52,125 nt of DNA from Campylobacterales bacterium. Lineage in GTDB: Bacteria > Campylobacterota > Campylobacteria > Campylobacterales > Campylobacteraceae. A program made the translations under genes and the position numbers. Below the pieces are notes generated by a model. It did no database searches, had not been told where the DNA came from, and worked only from the letters and a program-made list of their open reading frames with translations. The stretch covers positions 1-52,125 of the forward strand of contig JACUTV010000010.1 of assembly GCA_014859645.1 (NCBI GenBank), read 5' to 3'. Of the stretch, positions 34,583 through 43,721 are shown in pieces (position 1 is the stretch's first letter; each line of letters opens with the position of its first letter).

Positions 34583-35877
34583 TGCACATCACACCACTTC
34601 AAAACTGGATAATTGAACGCACGCACCTTGCGACTAAAAGCCAAGAGGCATTGGAGGCGTATCAGCTTGAGAAGATACGCAAAACGCTTTACTATGCCAA
34701 AGACAAAAGCCGATTTTACAACGAGAAGTTAAAAGAGACTGACCTAAACTCTATCACCTCACTGAGCGATTTTGAGCAGATTCCTTTTACAACACCTTTG
34801 GACATTAAACGCCATGCCCATGACTTTTTGTGTGTTTCTGCTCATGAGATAGAGCGCATCGTCACCCTCAACACTTCAGGCACCACAGGCGATGAAAAAC
34901 GTCTCTTTTTTACGCATGAAGACCTAGAAGAGACCATCGACTTTTTTCAATACGGCATGAACTGTTTGGTGGAAAAGGGTGATAAAGTGATGGTCTTACT
35001 CCCAGGACCTAGCTATGGAAGCATTGGGGATTTACTCAAAAAAGCCCTTTTGCGATCTAACATCGAGTGCGTGGTGCATGGTCTTTTGCAAGACATTGAA
35101 AAAACGGCGGCGTGCATTGAAGAACATCACATTACGTGCATTGTTGGCATTCCCATGCAAGTGCGCTACCTCAGCCTAATGAAGCCCGAACTTTTTAACA
35201 CACACATTCAAAAAGTGCTGTTAAGTACGGACTATGTCCCAGATAGCCTTGTCAAAACCCTCAGTCGCAACGGTACATGTAAGGTGTTCAACCACTACGG
35301 TATGACCGAGATGGGCTATGGCGGAGGCGTGGAGTGCGCCTACCTCAATGGCTATCACTCACGAGAAAACCATCTTTACTTTGAAATTATCGACCCCGTA
35401 ACTGGCAAACGTGTGAGCGATGGCGAGTATGGCGAGGTGGTTTTTACCACGCTGAATCGCCAAGCGATGCCTCTCATTCGCTACAAAACGGGCGATATAG
35501 CACGCTTTGTAACGAAGCCTTGTGGGTGTGGTACGTTTTTGCGCACCATGGAAAAGGTGCGTGGGCGCATGGAAAACAGCGTCATTATCAACGGACATGC
35601 AGTAACGTTAAGAGACTTAGATGAAATCATCTTGGCTAATGATGCGGTGATGGATTATAGTGTGCAGTGCTACGAAAATATGGCTTTACATGTAAGGCTT
35701 GTTTTGCAAGAGAAGTGTGATGAAATGGCAATTGTGGCAAGGGTGTACAAAGCATTATCACACTGTTTTGATGTTGAAATAAAAGTAGTGTGGGAGCAAG
35801 ACACGCACTCACCGAAAATAATAAATAGCATGATTAAAAGAAAAATAGACCATTTGGTAAAGGAAACGAGAACATGA
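34579..35877 (+). CDS. Phenylacetate-CoA ligase-like adenylating enzyme (DVU_1553-like)
   Basis: A 432-residue protein of the PaaK-type AMP-dependent ligase family. The ATP-binding segment is LNTSGTTGDEKRLFFTHED near residue 105, and NHYGMTEMGYGGG and YKTGDIA follow. It overlaps the radical SAM gene by 4 bp (ATGATG). It should adenylate a carboxylic acid and perhaps transfer it to CoA. Why such an enzyme belongs to a molybdenum hydroxylase cluster is unclear: it could activate the acid product of the oxidoreductase or a cofactor precursor. Confidence 0.82.
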   Translation: MMHITPLQNWIIERTHLATKSQEALEAYQLEKIRKTLYYAKDKSRFYNEKLKETDLNSITSLSDFEQIPFTTPLDIKRHAHDFLCVSAHEIERIVTLNTSGTTGDEKRLFFTHEDLEETIDFFQYGMNCLVEKGDKVMVLLPGPSYGSIGDLLKKALLRSNIECVVHGLLQDIEKTAACIEEHHITCIVGIPMQVRYLSLMKPELFNTHIQKVLLSTDYVPDSLVKTLSRNGTCKVFNHYGMTEMGYGGGVECAYLNGYHSRENHLYFEIIDPVTGKRVSDGEYGEVVFTTLNRQAMPLIRYKTGDIARFVTKPCGCGTFLRTMEKVRGRMENSVIINGHAVTLRDLDEIILANDAVMDYSVQCYENMALHVRLVLQEKCDEMAIVARVYKALSHCFDVEIKVVWEQDTHSPKIINSMIKRKIDHLVKETRT

Positions 35878-36911
35878 AAACGATGATTGAAATAATAGGG
35901 GATATGTTAAACCAAAAAAAAGCCCTCGTTGTTGCAACAATACTCAGTAAAAAAGGTTCTGCACCACGAGGTGCTGGAACAAAAATGCTCATAGGAGAAG
36001 ATGCTTCTATTGTAGGCACAATAGGAGGAGGATTGCTTGAAGCCATGACAATACAACTTGCTTCTGATATTTTTAAGAATAAAACATCTTTAATCAAAAA
36101 ATTTAAACTCTCCCATAAAGATGCTTCTCTTGAGGGGATGGTGTGTGGGGGAAGTGTAGAAATTTTGTTTGAGTATGTTGGGGTTGATATGCCAGAACAA
36201 GCAGAACTCTACCAGCAAGCCAAAGCGTTACGAGAAGAGGGAAAAGATTTTGTGATGATTACCAAAATTCCAAAGGACAATACTCCCATTGGAGCAGAGG
36301 ACAAATTCCTTTTTACCCCAACGCAGTTTTATGGAATACAAAATGAAGCACTCATAACTCTTGTAACATCTCTGAGGGAAAATTTTAACCAAATTGGCTT
36401 TCAACTACTAAAACAGAGCCAAAACTATGTGGTGGAGCCTTTTTACGGATTGGAGCATTTGTGTATTGTAGGAGCTGGGCATATTGCACAAAAAGTCGCT
36501 CTTTTTGCTAAAACACTGGGATTTCAAACAAGTGTATTGGATGATCGAGCAGATTTTTCAAATAAAGAGCGTTTTCCAAATGCAGATGAAATACGTGTGG
36601 TTCCCTCTTATACGGAGCTTTCTTTGGAACAAATAATCCACAATAATAGCTATATCGTTATCGTCACTAGAGGGCACTCTTTAGACAAGGAAGTGTTAGC
36701 CCAAGCTCTGAAAACAGATGCAAAATATATCGGAATGATAGGAAGCAAGGGAAAGAAAAACCATGTTTATTCTTTGCTTTTAGAGGAGGGATTTACGCAA
36801 GGTGATTTGGATAGAGTCTCTTGTCCTATAGGTGTTCCTATCAATGCACAAACGCCTGAAGAAATTGCTATTAGTATTTTAGCCGAACTTATTCAAGTAA
36901 AGAGAAGTTAG
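35874..36911 (+). CDS. xdhC: XdhC/CoxI family molybdenum hydroxylase maturation factor
   Basis: A 345-residue XdhC-family protein. The N-terminal domain has VATILSKKGSAPRGAGTKML and GTIGGG; the C-terminal Rossmann domain has CIVGAGHIAQKVALFAK. XdhC binds molybdopterin, protects it and helps its sulfuration before insertion into xanthine-oxidase-family enzymes, here most likely Mop. The start overlaps the previous stop (ATGA). From here to about 38.0 kb the DNA is markedly more A+T-rich than the genes before 35 kb. Confidence 0.88.
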   Translation: MKTMIEIIGDMLNQKKALVVATILSKKGSAPRGAGTKMLIGEDASIVGTIGGGLLEAMTIQLASDIFKNKTSLIKKFKLSHKDASLEGMVCGGSVEILFEYVGVDMPEQAELYQQAKALREEGKDFVMITKIPKDNTPIGAEDKFLFTPTQFYGIQNEALITLVTSLRENFNQIGFQLLKQSQNYVVEPFYGLEHLCIVGAGHIAQKVALFAKTLGFQTSVLDDRADFSNKERFPNADEIRVVPSYTELSLEQIIHNNSYIVIVTRGHSLDKEVLAQALKTDAKYIGMIGSKGKKNHVYSLLLEEGFTQGDLDRVSCPIGVPINAQTPEEIAISILAELIQVKRS

Positions 36912-36912
36912 C

Positions 36913-38022
36913 ATGAAAATACAAAGTACATTAGCAGTCCTTATTATCGCAGCTGGCTACTCTTCGCGCATGAATGATTTTAAGCCACTTTTGCCATTTG
37001 GAAAAACAAGTGCCCTAGAGAGACTGATTCAGACGTATCAAAACCAAGGTATTGAACATATCTATGTGGTGGTTGGACATAAAAAAGATGAAATACTAAC
37101 AGCACTCAAGGACTATAGCATACACATTATTTACAACGAAGAGTATGATAAGGGGATGTTTAACTCTATCCAAAAAGGACTCAGCAACCTACAAGAAGGA
37201 ATCGATGCCTTTTATATGCAACCTGTTGATATCCCTCTCATTAAGGGGCAAACGTTAGAGTGTTTGTATGAAGCGTATGCGCGTGAGGGCAAAGGCATTG
37301 TTTATCCTACGTTTTTTGGACGTAAAGGACATCCGCCTTTGATTAGCACAAAGTACAAAGAGCAAATTCTCTCAAGTCAAGGGGAGGGTGGGCTCAAAAA
37401 AGTGCTTGAAGCATTTGAAAATGATGCCTTACATGTAAGCGTTTGCGACAAATCTATTTTAATGGACATGGACACGCAAGAAGATTATCAAAACCTTTTG
37501 GAGTATGAAGCGATGCATGCGCCAACAAAAGAGGAGTGTTTGGCGATTATGCTTCAACATAAAGTTTCAAATCGTGTCATTAAACATTGTGAAGCAGTCG
37601 AAAAAATAGCATGTGAGCTTTATGAGAGTGTTGCTTCTTTTGGGCTTTGTATTGATAAATACGCTTTAAGTGCAGCAGCACTACTCCATGATATAGCACG
37701 AGAAGAAAAAGACCACGCAACAGTGGGCGCACAAAAATTACGTGCGATGGGGTATGCGGTTATCGGTGACATTATCGAAACACATATGGATATCGAAGTT
37801 GATGAAAATACCCCTTTAAATGCCAATGAACTCCTTTTTATTGCCGATAAAGTGGTTCAAGAAGAGCGTGTGTGTGGGCTTGAAAAACGTTTTGAGGGTG
37901 CTTTGAAAAAATGCAAAGACGATACACAAGCTCTTTACTCTATCCATAAGCGTCTTAGAGCAGCACATGTGATTATTAGTAAAATCCAAATCCTTACATG
38001 TAAAGATTTTCCTTATGGTTGA
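36913..38022 (+). CDS. MobA/MocA-like nucleotidyltransferase fused to an HD domain (DVU_1551-like)
   Basis: A 369-residue two-domain protein. Residues 1-200 are a MobA-type nucleotidyltransferase (IIAAGYSSRMNDFKPLLPFG, then MQPVDIPL with the metal-binding Asp). Residues 210-369 are an HD phosphohydrolase with LLHDIARE. MocA attaches CMP to molybdopterin for xanthine-oxidase-family enzymes, the cofactor form used by Mop. The HD domain suggests removal or recycling of a nucleotide. The fusion recurs, to my recollection, in DVU1551-like proteins. Confidence 0.85.
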   Translation: MKIQSTLAVLIIAAGYSSRMNDFKPLLPFGKTSALERLIQTYQNQGIEHIYVVVGHKKDEILTALKDYSIHIIYNEEYDKGMFNSIQKGLSNLQEGIDAFYMQPVDIPLIKGQTLECLYEAYAREGKGIVYPTFFGRKGHPPLISTKYKEQILSSQGEGGLKKVLEAFENDALHVSVCDKSILMDMDTQEDYQNLLEYEAMHAPTKEECLAIMLQHKVSNRVIKHCEAVEKIACELYESVASFGLCIDKYALSAAALLHDIAREEKDHATVGAQKLRAMGYAVIGDIIETHMDIEVDENTPLNANELLFIADKVVQEERVCGLEKRFEGALKKCKDDTQALYSIHKRLRAAHVIISKIQILTCKDFPYG

Positions 38023-38566
38023 AAATGTCTATTTGGTACGCCACGGGCACATAGATACGGGAGGTGAAAAGCGCTACATCGGACAAACTGACCTCCCTTT
38101 GGATGCCCTTGGCATTGCGCAGGCACACCGCTTGTGCGAGTATTTTAAGACCATTCCCTTGGATAGGGTTTTTACCAGTCCGTTGGTGCGTTGTGTGCAA
38201 ACCACTCGTATTATTTGCAACAAGTACCAGTGTGTGGAGGCTTTTCGTGAGATTCACATGGGAGCATGGGAAAACATGGCTATGGCCACCCTGAAAGCCC
38301 AAGATGCGCAGGCATTTGCAGCGCGCGGACAAGACATCAAACACTTTGTGCCACCTGGAGGGGAGAGTTTTGAGGCTTTGTCTGCGCGGGTGTTGAGAGC
38401 CTTTAAGACCCTTGTTCAGGCCCATAGGGGCACAGTGCTTATTGTGGCGCACGCTGGAGTGAACCGTGTGATTTTGCGTCAATTTCTGGGCATAGGATTT
38501 CAGAATATTTTTAGCATCAACCAGCCTTACGGAAGTGTTCATGGAATATTTTCCCTGCATCACTAA
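38015..38566 (+). CDS. Histidine phosphatase family protein (CobC/phosphoglycerate mutase-like)
   Basis: A 183-residue phosphatase. The catalytic RHG motif (LVRHGHIDTGG) is at the N-terminus, with SPLVRCVQTTRI and VAHAGVNR completing the site. It resembles alpha-ribazole phosphatase (CobC) in size and motifs, but no other cobalamin gene is near. It overlaps the preceding gene by 8 bp and closes the mop run, so it may dephosphorylate an intermediate of the same pathway. Confidence 0.85.
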   Translation: MVENVYLVRHGHIDTGGEKRYIGQTDLPLDALGIAQAHRLCEYFKTIPLDRVFTSPLVRCVQTTRIICNKYQCVEAFREIHMGAWENMAMATLKAQDAQAFAARGQDIKHFVPPGGESFEALSARVLRAFKTLVQAHRGTVLIVAHAGVNRVILRQFLGIGFQNIFSINQPYGSVHGIFSLHH

Positions 38567-38929
38567 AAATAAAGCCTGTGCGCCCATGGAGCATTTTTGT
38601 GCATGTCACGCCTGTTAACAAGACAGCACCGCCCACGCTTTTTTAGATGCTTTAAACCCCTTAGATTTCTTGCATTATGGTACAATCAGAGGGTGTTCTG
38701 GGAGGTTTCCCTTCCTTTTACATGTAAGGGAGGATGTGGTGTTTTTTGTGTGGCGACGCTTTCTTGCACTTCACGGAACATTTAAACTATAAATATGATA
38801 TTTTTGCATATTTATAGTTTAAAAAATACGTGGGTTTCTCTAATAAACAGTACGATAAAATAACCACCACTCCCCGCTTTCACCTAGGAAAAGGATGGTT
38901 AATGGCGTTATCATGCGTGAAAGAGTAAT
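38567..38929. other. Intergenic region after the mop cluster
   Basis: 363 bp without a supported gene. It contains one TTACATGTAA repeat (core at 38719-38726) inside a small CCCTT/AAGGG hairpin, and a 43-bp inverted repeat at 38781-38823. A possible -10 for the FIST kinase gene (ACGATAAAAT) lies near 38850 and a GAAAGAG ribosome site stands just before its ATG. No classical terminator with a clear T-tract was seen for the mop run. Confidence 0.5.
38781..38823. repeat. 43-bp perfect inverted repeat with ATATG-N9-CATAT core
   Basis: TTTAAACTATAAATATG, then ATATTTTTG, then the exact complement of the first arm: 17-base arms around a 9-base centre. It is too A+T-rich and lacks a T-tract after it, so it is not an ordinary terminator. 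The core is the same as in the two repeats in the mop leader (26470-26492, 26606-26638). Confidence 0.75.
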
Positions 38930-40825
38930 ATGAAAACCTACAATTATCTTTACCACTATGGTCACGTGGATAGCATTATTAATTTCGCGTTATTTCAAGA
39001 TGAGCCCAATGTGCTTGTGCAGGTGTTTTGCGGGCAAGAGGGCGAGGTGTTTGCCTCAGTCATTGAAGCTATCTTGGAGCGTCTTCCCCAAGCGGTTTGC
39101 CTCGGCACGACCACCGATGGTGAAATCTGTGAAGAACACGTCAGTACCTTTCAAACAAGCATTTCCATCAGTGTGTTTAAGCACACAACCCTTAAAACAT
39201 GTTACCTCCAAGAAGAGGACGCCTTTGAAAACGGGCGCGCGCTTGCTTCAAGGCTCATCACCCCCACGACAAAACTTCTGATCGTGTTTTCTGATGGCAC
39301 TTCCACCAACGCCGAAGACCTTCTTAGTGGCATAGCTTCTTTTGATGCGTCGGTGCCCATTTGCGGCGGCATGGCGGGGGACAATGGAAGGTTTAAACAA
39401 ACCTTCATCGCCTCACAAGGGACGATTTTAGACAAAGGCGTAGTGGGTGTGTCGCTCAACTCGGAGATTTTGCATGTAGTGCGGGACTATAAATTTGACT
39501 GGAAAGCCATCGGAGTAGAACACACCATCGAAGAGGTGGAGGGCAATCGGATTTATAAGATTGATGGCATAACACCGGTAAAATTTTATGAAAAATACCT
39601 TGGAAACCACGTTTCCCAAACAGAATTTCCGCTCATTGTCAAAAGAAATGGAATCAAAATAGCCAGAGCCGTGGTTGCTAAGCACGAAGACGGAAGCCTA
39701 AGTTGCGGGGGCAATTTGATTAAGGGCGAAAAGGTGCGGATTGGATTTGGTGATGCCAAAGCCTTATTACGCAACCCTGTTCAAGCCATGAAAAAATTGC
39801 GCAACTTTCAAGCCGAAACCTTTTACCTCTACTCGTGCATGGCCAGAAGACGTTACATGCCTGATTTGATTCGTTTGGAAGTGGAGCCTTTTGCGAAACT
39901 TGCTCCTACGGCGGGGTTTTTTACCTATGCGGAGTTTTTTCACAAAAAAGGGCACAACAAATTGCTCAACCAAACCCTCACGGTGGTGGCACTGAGCGAA
40001 TGCGAACACAGCGACGCGAGCGGTTGTCCTAAAACATTACACAAGAAAGAAAATGAAGAAGAAGCCTCTTATGCCAAAACCATCGCGTCCTTGACAAACC
40101 TCATTCAGCAAAGCACGCGGGATTATGACATTCAGTCCAAAAAACTAGAAGAACAGATGCACTACTCAGAAAATCTGCTGGCCTCTCACAAGCAGTTTTT
40201 GCGCTACACGGTGCATGAGATGAACACGCCCCTTAGCATCATCATGACTAGCATTGAGCTGCACGAAATGCAGTTTAGCAAAAGCGTGTATTTGGAAAAT
40301 ATCGAAGTGGCGGCCAAGAGTATTTTTTCCTTGTACGATGACTTGAGTTACTTGGTGAAAAAAGACCAAGTGGTGTACATGAAGCGACGCATCAACCTCG
40401 CTCAGTACCTCCAAAGCCGCGTGGATTTTTTTGAACAAGTGGCCAGCAAAGCACGGTCGCAGTTTCATGTTGACATGCCAGAAGAGCCCCTGATGGTTTT
40501 TTTCAATGAAACCAAATTGCAACGCATCGTGGACAACAACCTTACTAATGCCATCAAATACACCTTTGAAAACCAAGCCATTTTTGTGCGTGCAGGGGAA
40601 GCTGAGGGCAGGGCGTATTTTAGCATCACGTCCCACTCTCGCAAAATCGAAAATCCCGAAAAAGTTTTTGAAGAGTATTACCGCGAAGAGGAAGTGCAAG
40701 ATGGGTTTGGCTTAGGGCTGAACCTTGTGCGAAAAATCTGTCGGGAAGAGGGCGTAGAAATCACCTTACACTCAGACGAAAAAGCGACGACATTTTGCTA
40801 CAGCTTCACACGGGACATGCCATGA
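38930..40825 (+). CDS. FIST-domain sensor histidine kinase
   Basis: A 631-residue soluble kinase. FIST_N spans about residues 25-220 (GTTTDGEI, GGMAGDN) and FIST_C about 225-365 (ending GFFTYAEF), followed by a coiled coil, a His box YTVHEMNTP with His429, and an ATPase domain with NNLTNAIKYT and GFGLGLNLV. FIST domains are proposed to bind small ligands such as amino acids. No membrane helix, so it senses an internal signal. It overlaps its response regulator by 4 bp. Confidence 0.87.
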   Translation: MKTYNYLYHYGHVDSIINFALFQDEPNVLVQVFCGQEGEVFASVIEAILERLPQAVCLGTTTDGEICEEHVSTFQTSISISVFKHTTLKTCYLQEEDAFENGRALASRLITPTTKLLIVFSDGTSTNAEDLLSGIASFDASVPICGGMAGDNGRFKQTFIASQGTILDKGVVGVSLNSEILHVVRDYKFDWKAIGVEHTIEEVEGNRIYKIDGITPVKFYEKYLGNHVSQTEFPLIVKRNGIKIARAVVAKHEDGSLSCGGNLIKGEKVRIGFGDAKALLRNPVQAMKKLRNFQAETFYLYSCMARRRYMPDLIRLEVEPFAKLAPTAGFFTYAEFFHKKGHNKLLNQTLTVVALSECEHSDASGCPKTLHKKENEEEASYAKTIASLTNLIQQSTRDYDIQSKKLEEQMHYSENLLASHKQFLRYTVHEMNTPLSIIMTSIELHEMQFSKSVYLENIEVAAKSIFSLYDDLSYLVKKDQVVYMKRRINLAQYLQSRVDFFEQVASKARSQFHVDMPEEPLMVFFNETKLQRIVDNNLTNAIKYTFENQAIFVRAGEAEGRAYFSITSHSRKIENPEKVFEEYYREEEVQDGFGLGLNLVRKICREEGVEITLHSDEKATTFCYSFTRDMP

Positions 40826-41484
40826 AAATCTTACTGCTAGAAGATGATATTTTGCTAAACGGTGCCATTTCAACCTACCTTACCTCCGTCGGACACGCCA
40901 TGACCTCAGTGCGCGATGGCAACGTCTGTTTAGCCCTTTTAGAGAAAGAGTCTTTTGACTTGTTGGTGTTTGACATCAACGTGCCTAACATTGACGGACT
41001 AAGCATTTTGGAGACATTGCACGCGCAAAAGAAAAACACACCGGTGATTTTTATCTCCACACTCATTGACATCGAAGACATTTCCAAAGCCTTTGAGTTA
41101 GGGTGTTTTGACTACCTCAAAAAGCCTTTTCACCTCAAAGAGTTAAACCTGAGAATCAACCGCATTTCCCAAGCCATCCAAACCCAGCGAAAGCACAAAC
41201 GGCTTTCGTACGCGTACAGTTTTAATTGCGAAAACACGACCTTGTATTTTAACAACGAACCCCAAATTCTCTCCAAAAGACAATCAAGTATCATCGAGTT
41301 TTTAGCGTATAACCGCGGGATTGTGTGTAGCTATGAAATGTTTATGGAGCATGTGTGGAATGATGTGGACGTAGACATAGCGACCATCCGCGCGGAAATC
41401 AATCGCCTCAAAAGCAACCTCAAAGAAGACTTCATCATCAACATCCGCGGGGTGGGGTACATGGTCAAAATACCCCACCAGTAA
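40822..41484 (+). CDS. OmpR-family response regulator, partner of the FIST kinase
   Basis: A 220-residue regulator. The receiver shows LLEDDIL at the start, the phospho-acceptor Asp in LLVFDINVP (about residue 52), a Ser-Thr pair in FISTLID and the Lys in DYLKKPFH. The C-terminal winged helix ends in NIRGVGYMVKI. The ATG at 40822 overlaps the kinase stop. It faces the soluble FIST chemoreceptor gene tail to tail, with only 2 bp between the stop codons. Confidence 0.9.
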   Translation: MKILLLEDDILLNGAISTYLTSVGHAMTSVRDGNVCLALLEKESFDLLVFDINVPNIDGLSILETLHAQKKNTPVIFISTLIDIEDISKAFELGCFDYLKKPFHLKELNLRINRISQAIQTQRKHKRLSYAYSFNCENTTLYFNNEPQILSKRQSSIIEFLAYNRGIVCSYEMFMEHVWNDVDVDIATIRAEINRLKSNLKEDFIINIRGVGYMVKIPHQ

Positions 41485-41486
41485 AG

Positions 41487-43478
41487 TTAGTGGTTGAGAA
41501 TATCCAGCGTTTTTTCGTAGACGGATAATTTAGACAGTTCGGTGTTTAGCTCTTCCGTGAGGCGCGACTGAGAGGCAAGTTCTGTGGCTATTCCTTGGCT
41601 TTTTTGCGACAAGTCGTCCATCTCGTGGGAAAGGTGCGTACTGCTGCTTGCCATGTGCAAAAGTCCCTCGCTCACTCCTTTCATAACCCCGCTGATATTT
41701 TCTACCGCTTGGACGACAGTGCTTACTGAAACATTGGTATCTGCTAAGCTTTTTTGGGTGCGTTCCGCTAGTTTACGCACTTCATCGGCCACGACGGCAA
41801 AGCCGCGTCCATGCTCCCCCGCGCGCGCCGCTTCGATGGCGGCATTGAGGGCGAGAAGGTTGGTTTGGTCGGCAATATCGGCGATGATGCCAAGGACGGA
41901 ACGAATATCTTCCACTCGTGAGGTGAGGTTTTGGGCTTCGTGAAGAAGGTCTTGGTTGCTCGCACTGCTTTTTTCCATGTCGGTAGAAAAGAGCGAAAAC
42001 TGCTCTCGTACATGGCCTAGCTGCGCTTCGATTTGGGTGATAGACGTGACCGCATTGGAAAGGGCAGCGCCGATGGTTTGGATGACAGGCATACTTTCTT
42101 TCATCTGGAAAAGCATGGATTTATTGATGGAGCCAATCATCATTTGGCGGTTGATTTTTCGCAGTAAAAAGTAGCTTTTAAACCCTGCGTATTTTTGCAC
42201 AAACTGGCTGACGTATTCTCCTTCAAAGGAAGCGTCGTTGTCTAGTTTGTAAAAGAAAATGGCCGTGAGGGTTTGGTTGATGTTGACGCCCAAAAGCTCC
42301 CCAAAGGTGGAAAACCCAGCGATGGGGATTTCGTTAAAGGCAACAAGGTTGTTGAGGGCTTGGGCGTTAAATAGGCGTCTTAGGATGCAGTCATTAAAGA
42401 TGCCGCCAATGGGGGTGGGTTTGTTACGGCTAAACGCAGCGTAGTCTTCGCTTGTGGTGCGCACAAAATCGGTTTTTTCAAGTAAAAAGAGCTCTTCCCC
42501 TGCTTCTAAGTCGCAATAAAAATGGACCACATTGTTTTGCGCGTCAATGGAAGCCACAGAACGCACGTAGATTTCCCCGTCAATCTCGATGCCAAAGGTA
42601 AAGTTGGCCAGTTTTGTATCAAGCTCTTGCGGGGTACACGAAAAGTGCGTGCTGAGCGCGTCTATAAAGTTGACATGTTCGTTGGTTTTGGTGTTGAGGA
42701 TGCCAGAAACTGTGCGGGCTAAGGGATTGGCTTCGAGGATGGTAAAGCTTGTGGAAGTTTTTTTAAAGTTTTGGCTTTTAAAGATGCCAAAGCGGTAAGG
42801 TGGGGCAAATTTGATGAACGTAATGACCGCATGGTGGCGCAACACTTGCTGGTTGTTGTACAGGTGTGTGGCTTGAAAGTCTAGCTTACCGCCCGCACTT
42901 CCACCCACGAGCAAACAGGGAAAATGCCCGCCTTGGTACACCGCTTCCATGAGGAAACTCTCACTCCCTGAAAGCCCGTCGATGAGGGTGTAGCCTAGGG
43001 TGTTTTCGTGGTTGAGTTTAAAAGGGATTTTGATGTTTTTTAGCTCTTTGGCGATGCTAGCGATGCGTTCACTCGCACTGTTTGCCCCTACGTTGCTGTG
43101 CAAAGGAATGGTAGCCACAAAGACATCTTCTATCATCGCTTCGCCAAAAAGCATGAGCGCGATGGCGGTACCTGCACCCGCGTCTTCTTGAGAGTACAGG
43201 GTGTTTGTGGGAGTCGTTCCGTTAAAATTGCACAATTCGCCTGCAGTGGAAGAAAGAACGAGCAGTGTTTCTTTTGGTAGCACATTTTTAAGCTTAGATG
43301 CCACGCCTGAGAAATCGAGATTGGGAGGCACAAAACCAATGATAAGTTTTGGTGTGAAAGAAAGACGCTGTAGCGGCCCGTTTGGAATTTCTTTTTCCTT
43401 TAAAAGAAGCGTAGTGATGGGGGCTTGAGATACTTTTTTACTTTCCGCCTGTGCTGTCTTGCCCAAAAAACTAAACAT
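41487..43478 (-). CDS. Soluble FIST-domain chemoreceptor (MCP)
   Basis: A 663-residue chemoreceptor with no membrane helix. ATG at 43478 follows AAGGAGGG. FIST_N is at about residues 50-240 ([17 protein letters not shown]) and FIST_C at about 245-400, ending [10 protein letters not shown]. The signalling domain contains [16 protein letters not shown] and [21 protein letters not shown]. It should sit in the cytoplasm and report an internal ligand to the chemotaxis kinase. The adjacent FIST kinase may sense a related ligand. Confidence 0.9.
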   Translation of the reverse strand: MFSFLGKTAQAESKKVSQAPITTLLLKEKEIPNGPLQRLSFTPKLIIGFVPPNLDFSGVASKLKNVLPKETLLVLSSTAGELCNFNGTTPTNTLYSQEDAGAGTAIALMLFGEAMIEDVFVATIPLHSNVGANSASERIASIAKELKNIKIPFKLNHENTLGYTLIDGLSGSESFLMEAVYQGGHFPCLLVGGSAGGKLDFQATHLYNNQQVLRHHAVITFIKFAPPYRFGIFKSQNFKKTSTSFTILEANPLARTVSGILNTKTNEHVNFIDALSTHFSCTPQELDTKLANFTFGIEIDGEIYVRSVASIDAQNNVVHFYCDLEAGEELFLLEKTDFVRTTSEDYAAFSRNKPTPIGGIFNDCILRRLFNAQALNNLVAFNEIPIAGFSTFGELLGVNINQTLTAIFFYKLDNDASFEGEYVSQFVQKYAGFKSYFLLRKINRQMMIGSINKSMLFQMKESMPVIQTIGAALSNAVTSITQIEAQLGHVREQFSLFSTDMEKSSASNQDLLHEAQNLTSRVEDIRSVLGIIADIADQTNLLALNAAIEAARAGEHGRGFAVVADEVRKLAERTQKSLADTNVSVSTVVQAVENISGVMKGVSEGLLHMASSSTHLSHEMDDLSQKSQGIATELASQSRLTEELNTELSKLSVYEKTLDILNH

Positions 43479-43721
43479 AAAATCCCTCCTTGTTTTGTAC
43501 TGTAATAGCTTACTATAGCACAAAAACGTAGCATGATTATAGCACTCAAAAAGTGTCAAGATGGTCACATGCAAAGGTGTTCAGACGCGCCACATTCCTT
43601 TTTTGGCACCCATGGTTTTATGCACTTTATGCGCAAAATAGCCATAAAGAAAACCTTTAAAACTCTCCACAACAAAAGAGAGTAGAATGCGCCAAATACC
43701 TTTTACACGGCAGGATTGATA

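Noticed and set aside
38597-38785. 62-codon ORF after the histidine phosphatase gene
   Set aside because: No ribosome site, unusual residue mix, and it includes the repeat hairpin; treated as noncoding.
41584-41943. Plus-strand ORF over the FIST chemoreceptor
   Set aside because: Antisense to the conserved signalling tip of the receptor; similar shadow ORFs occur opposite the first chemoreceptor.
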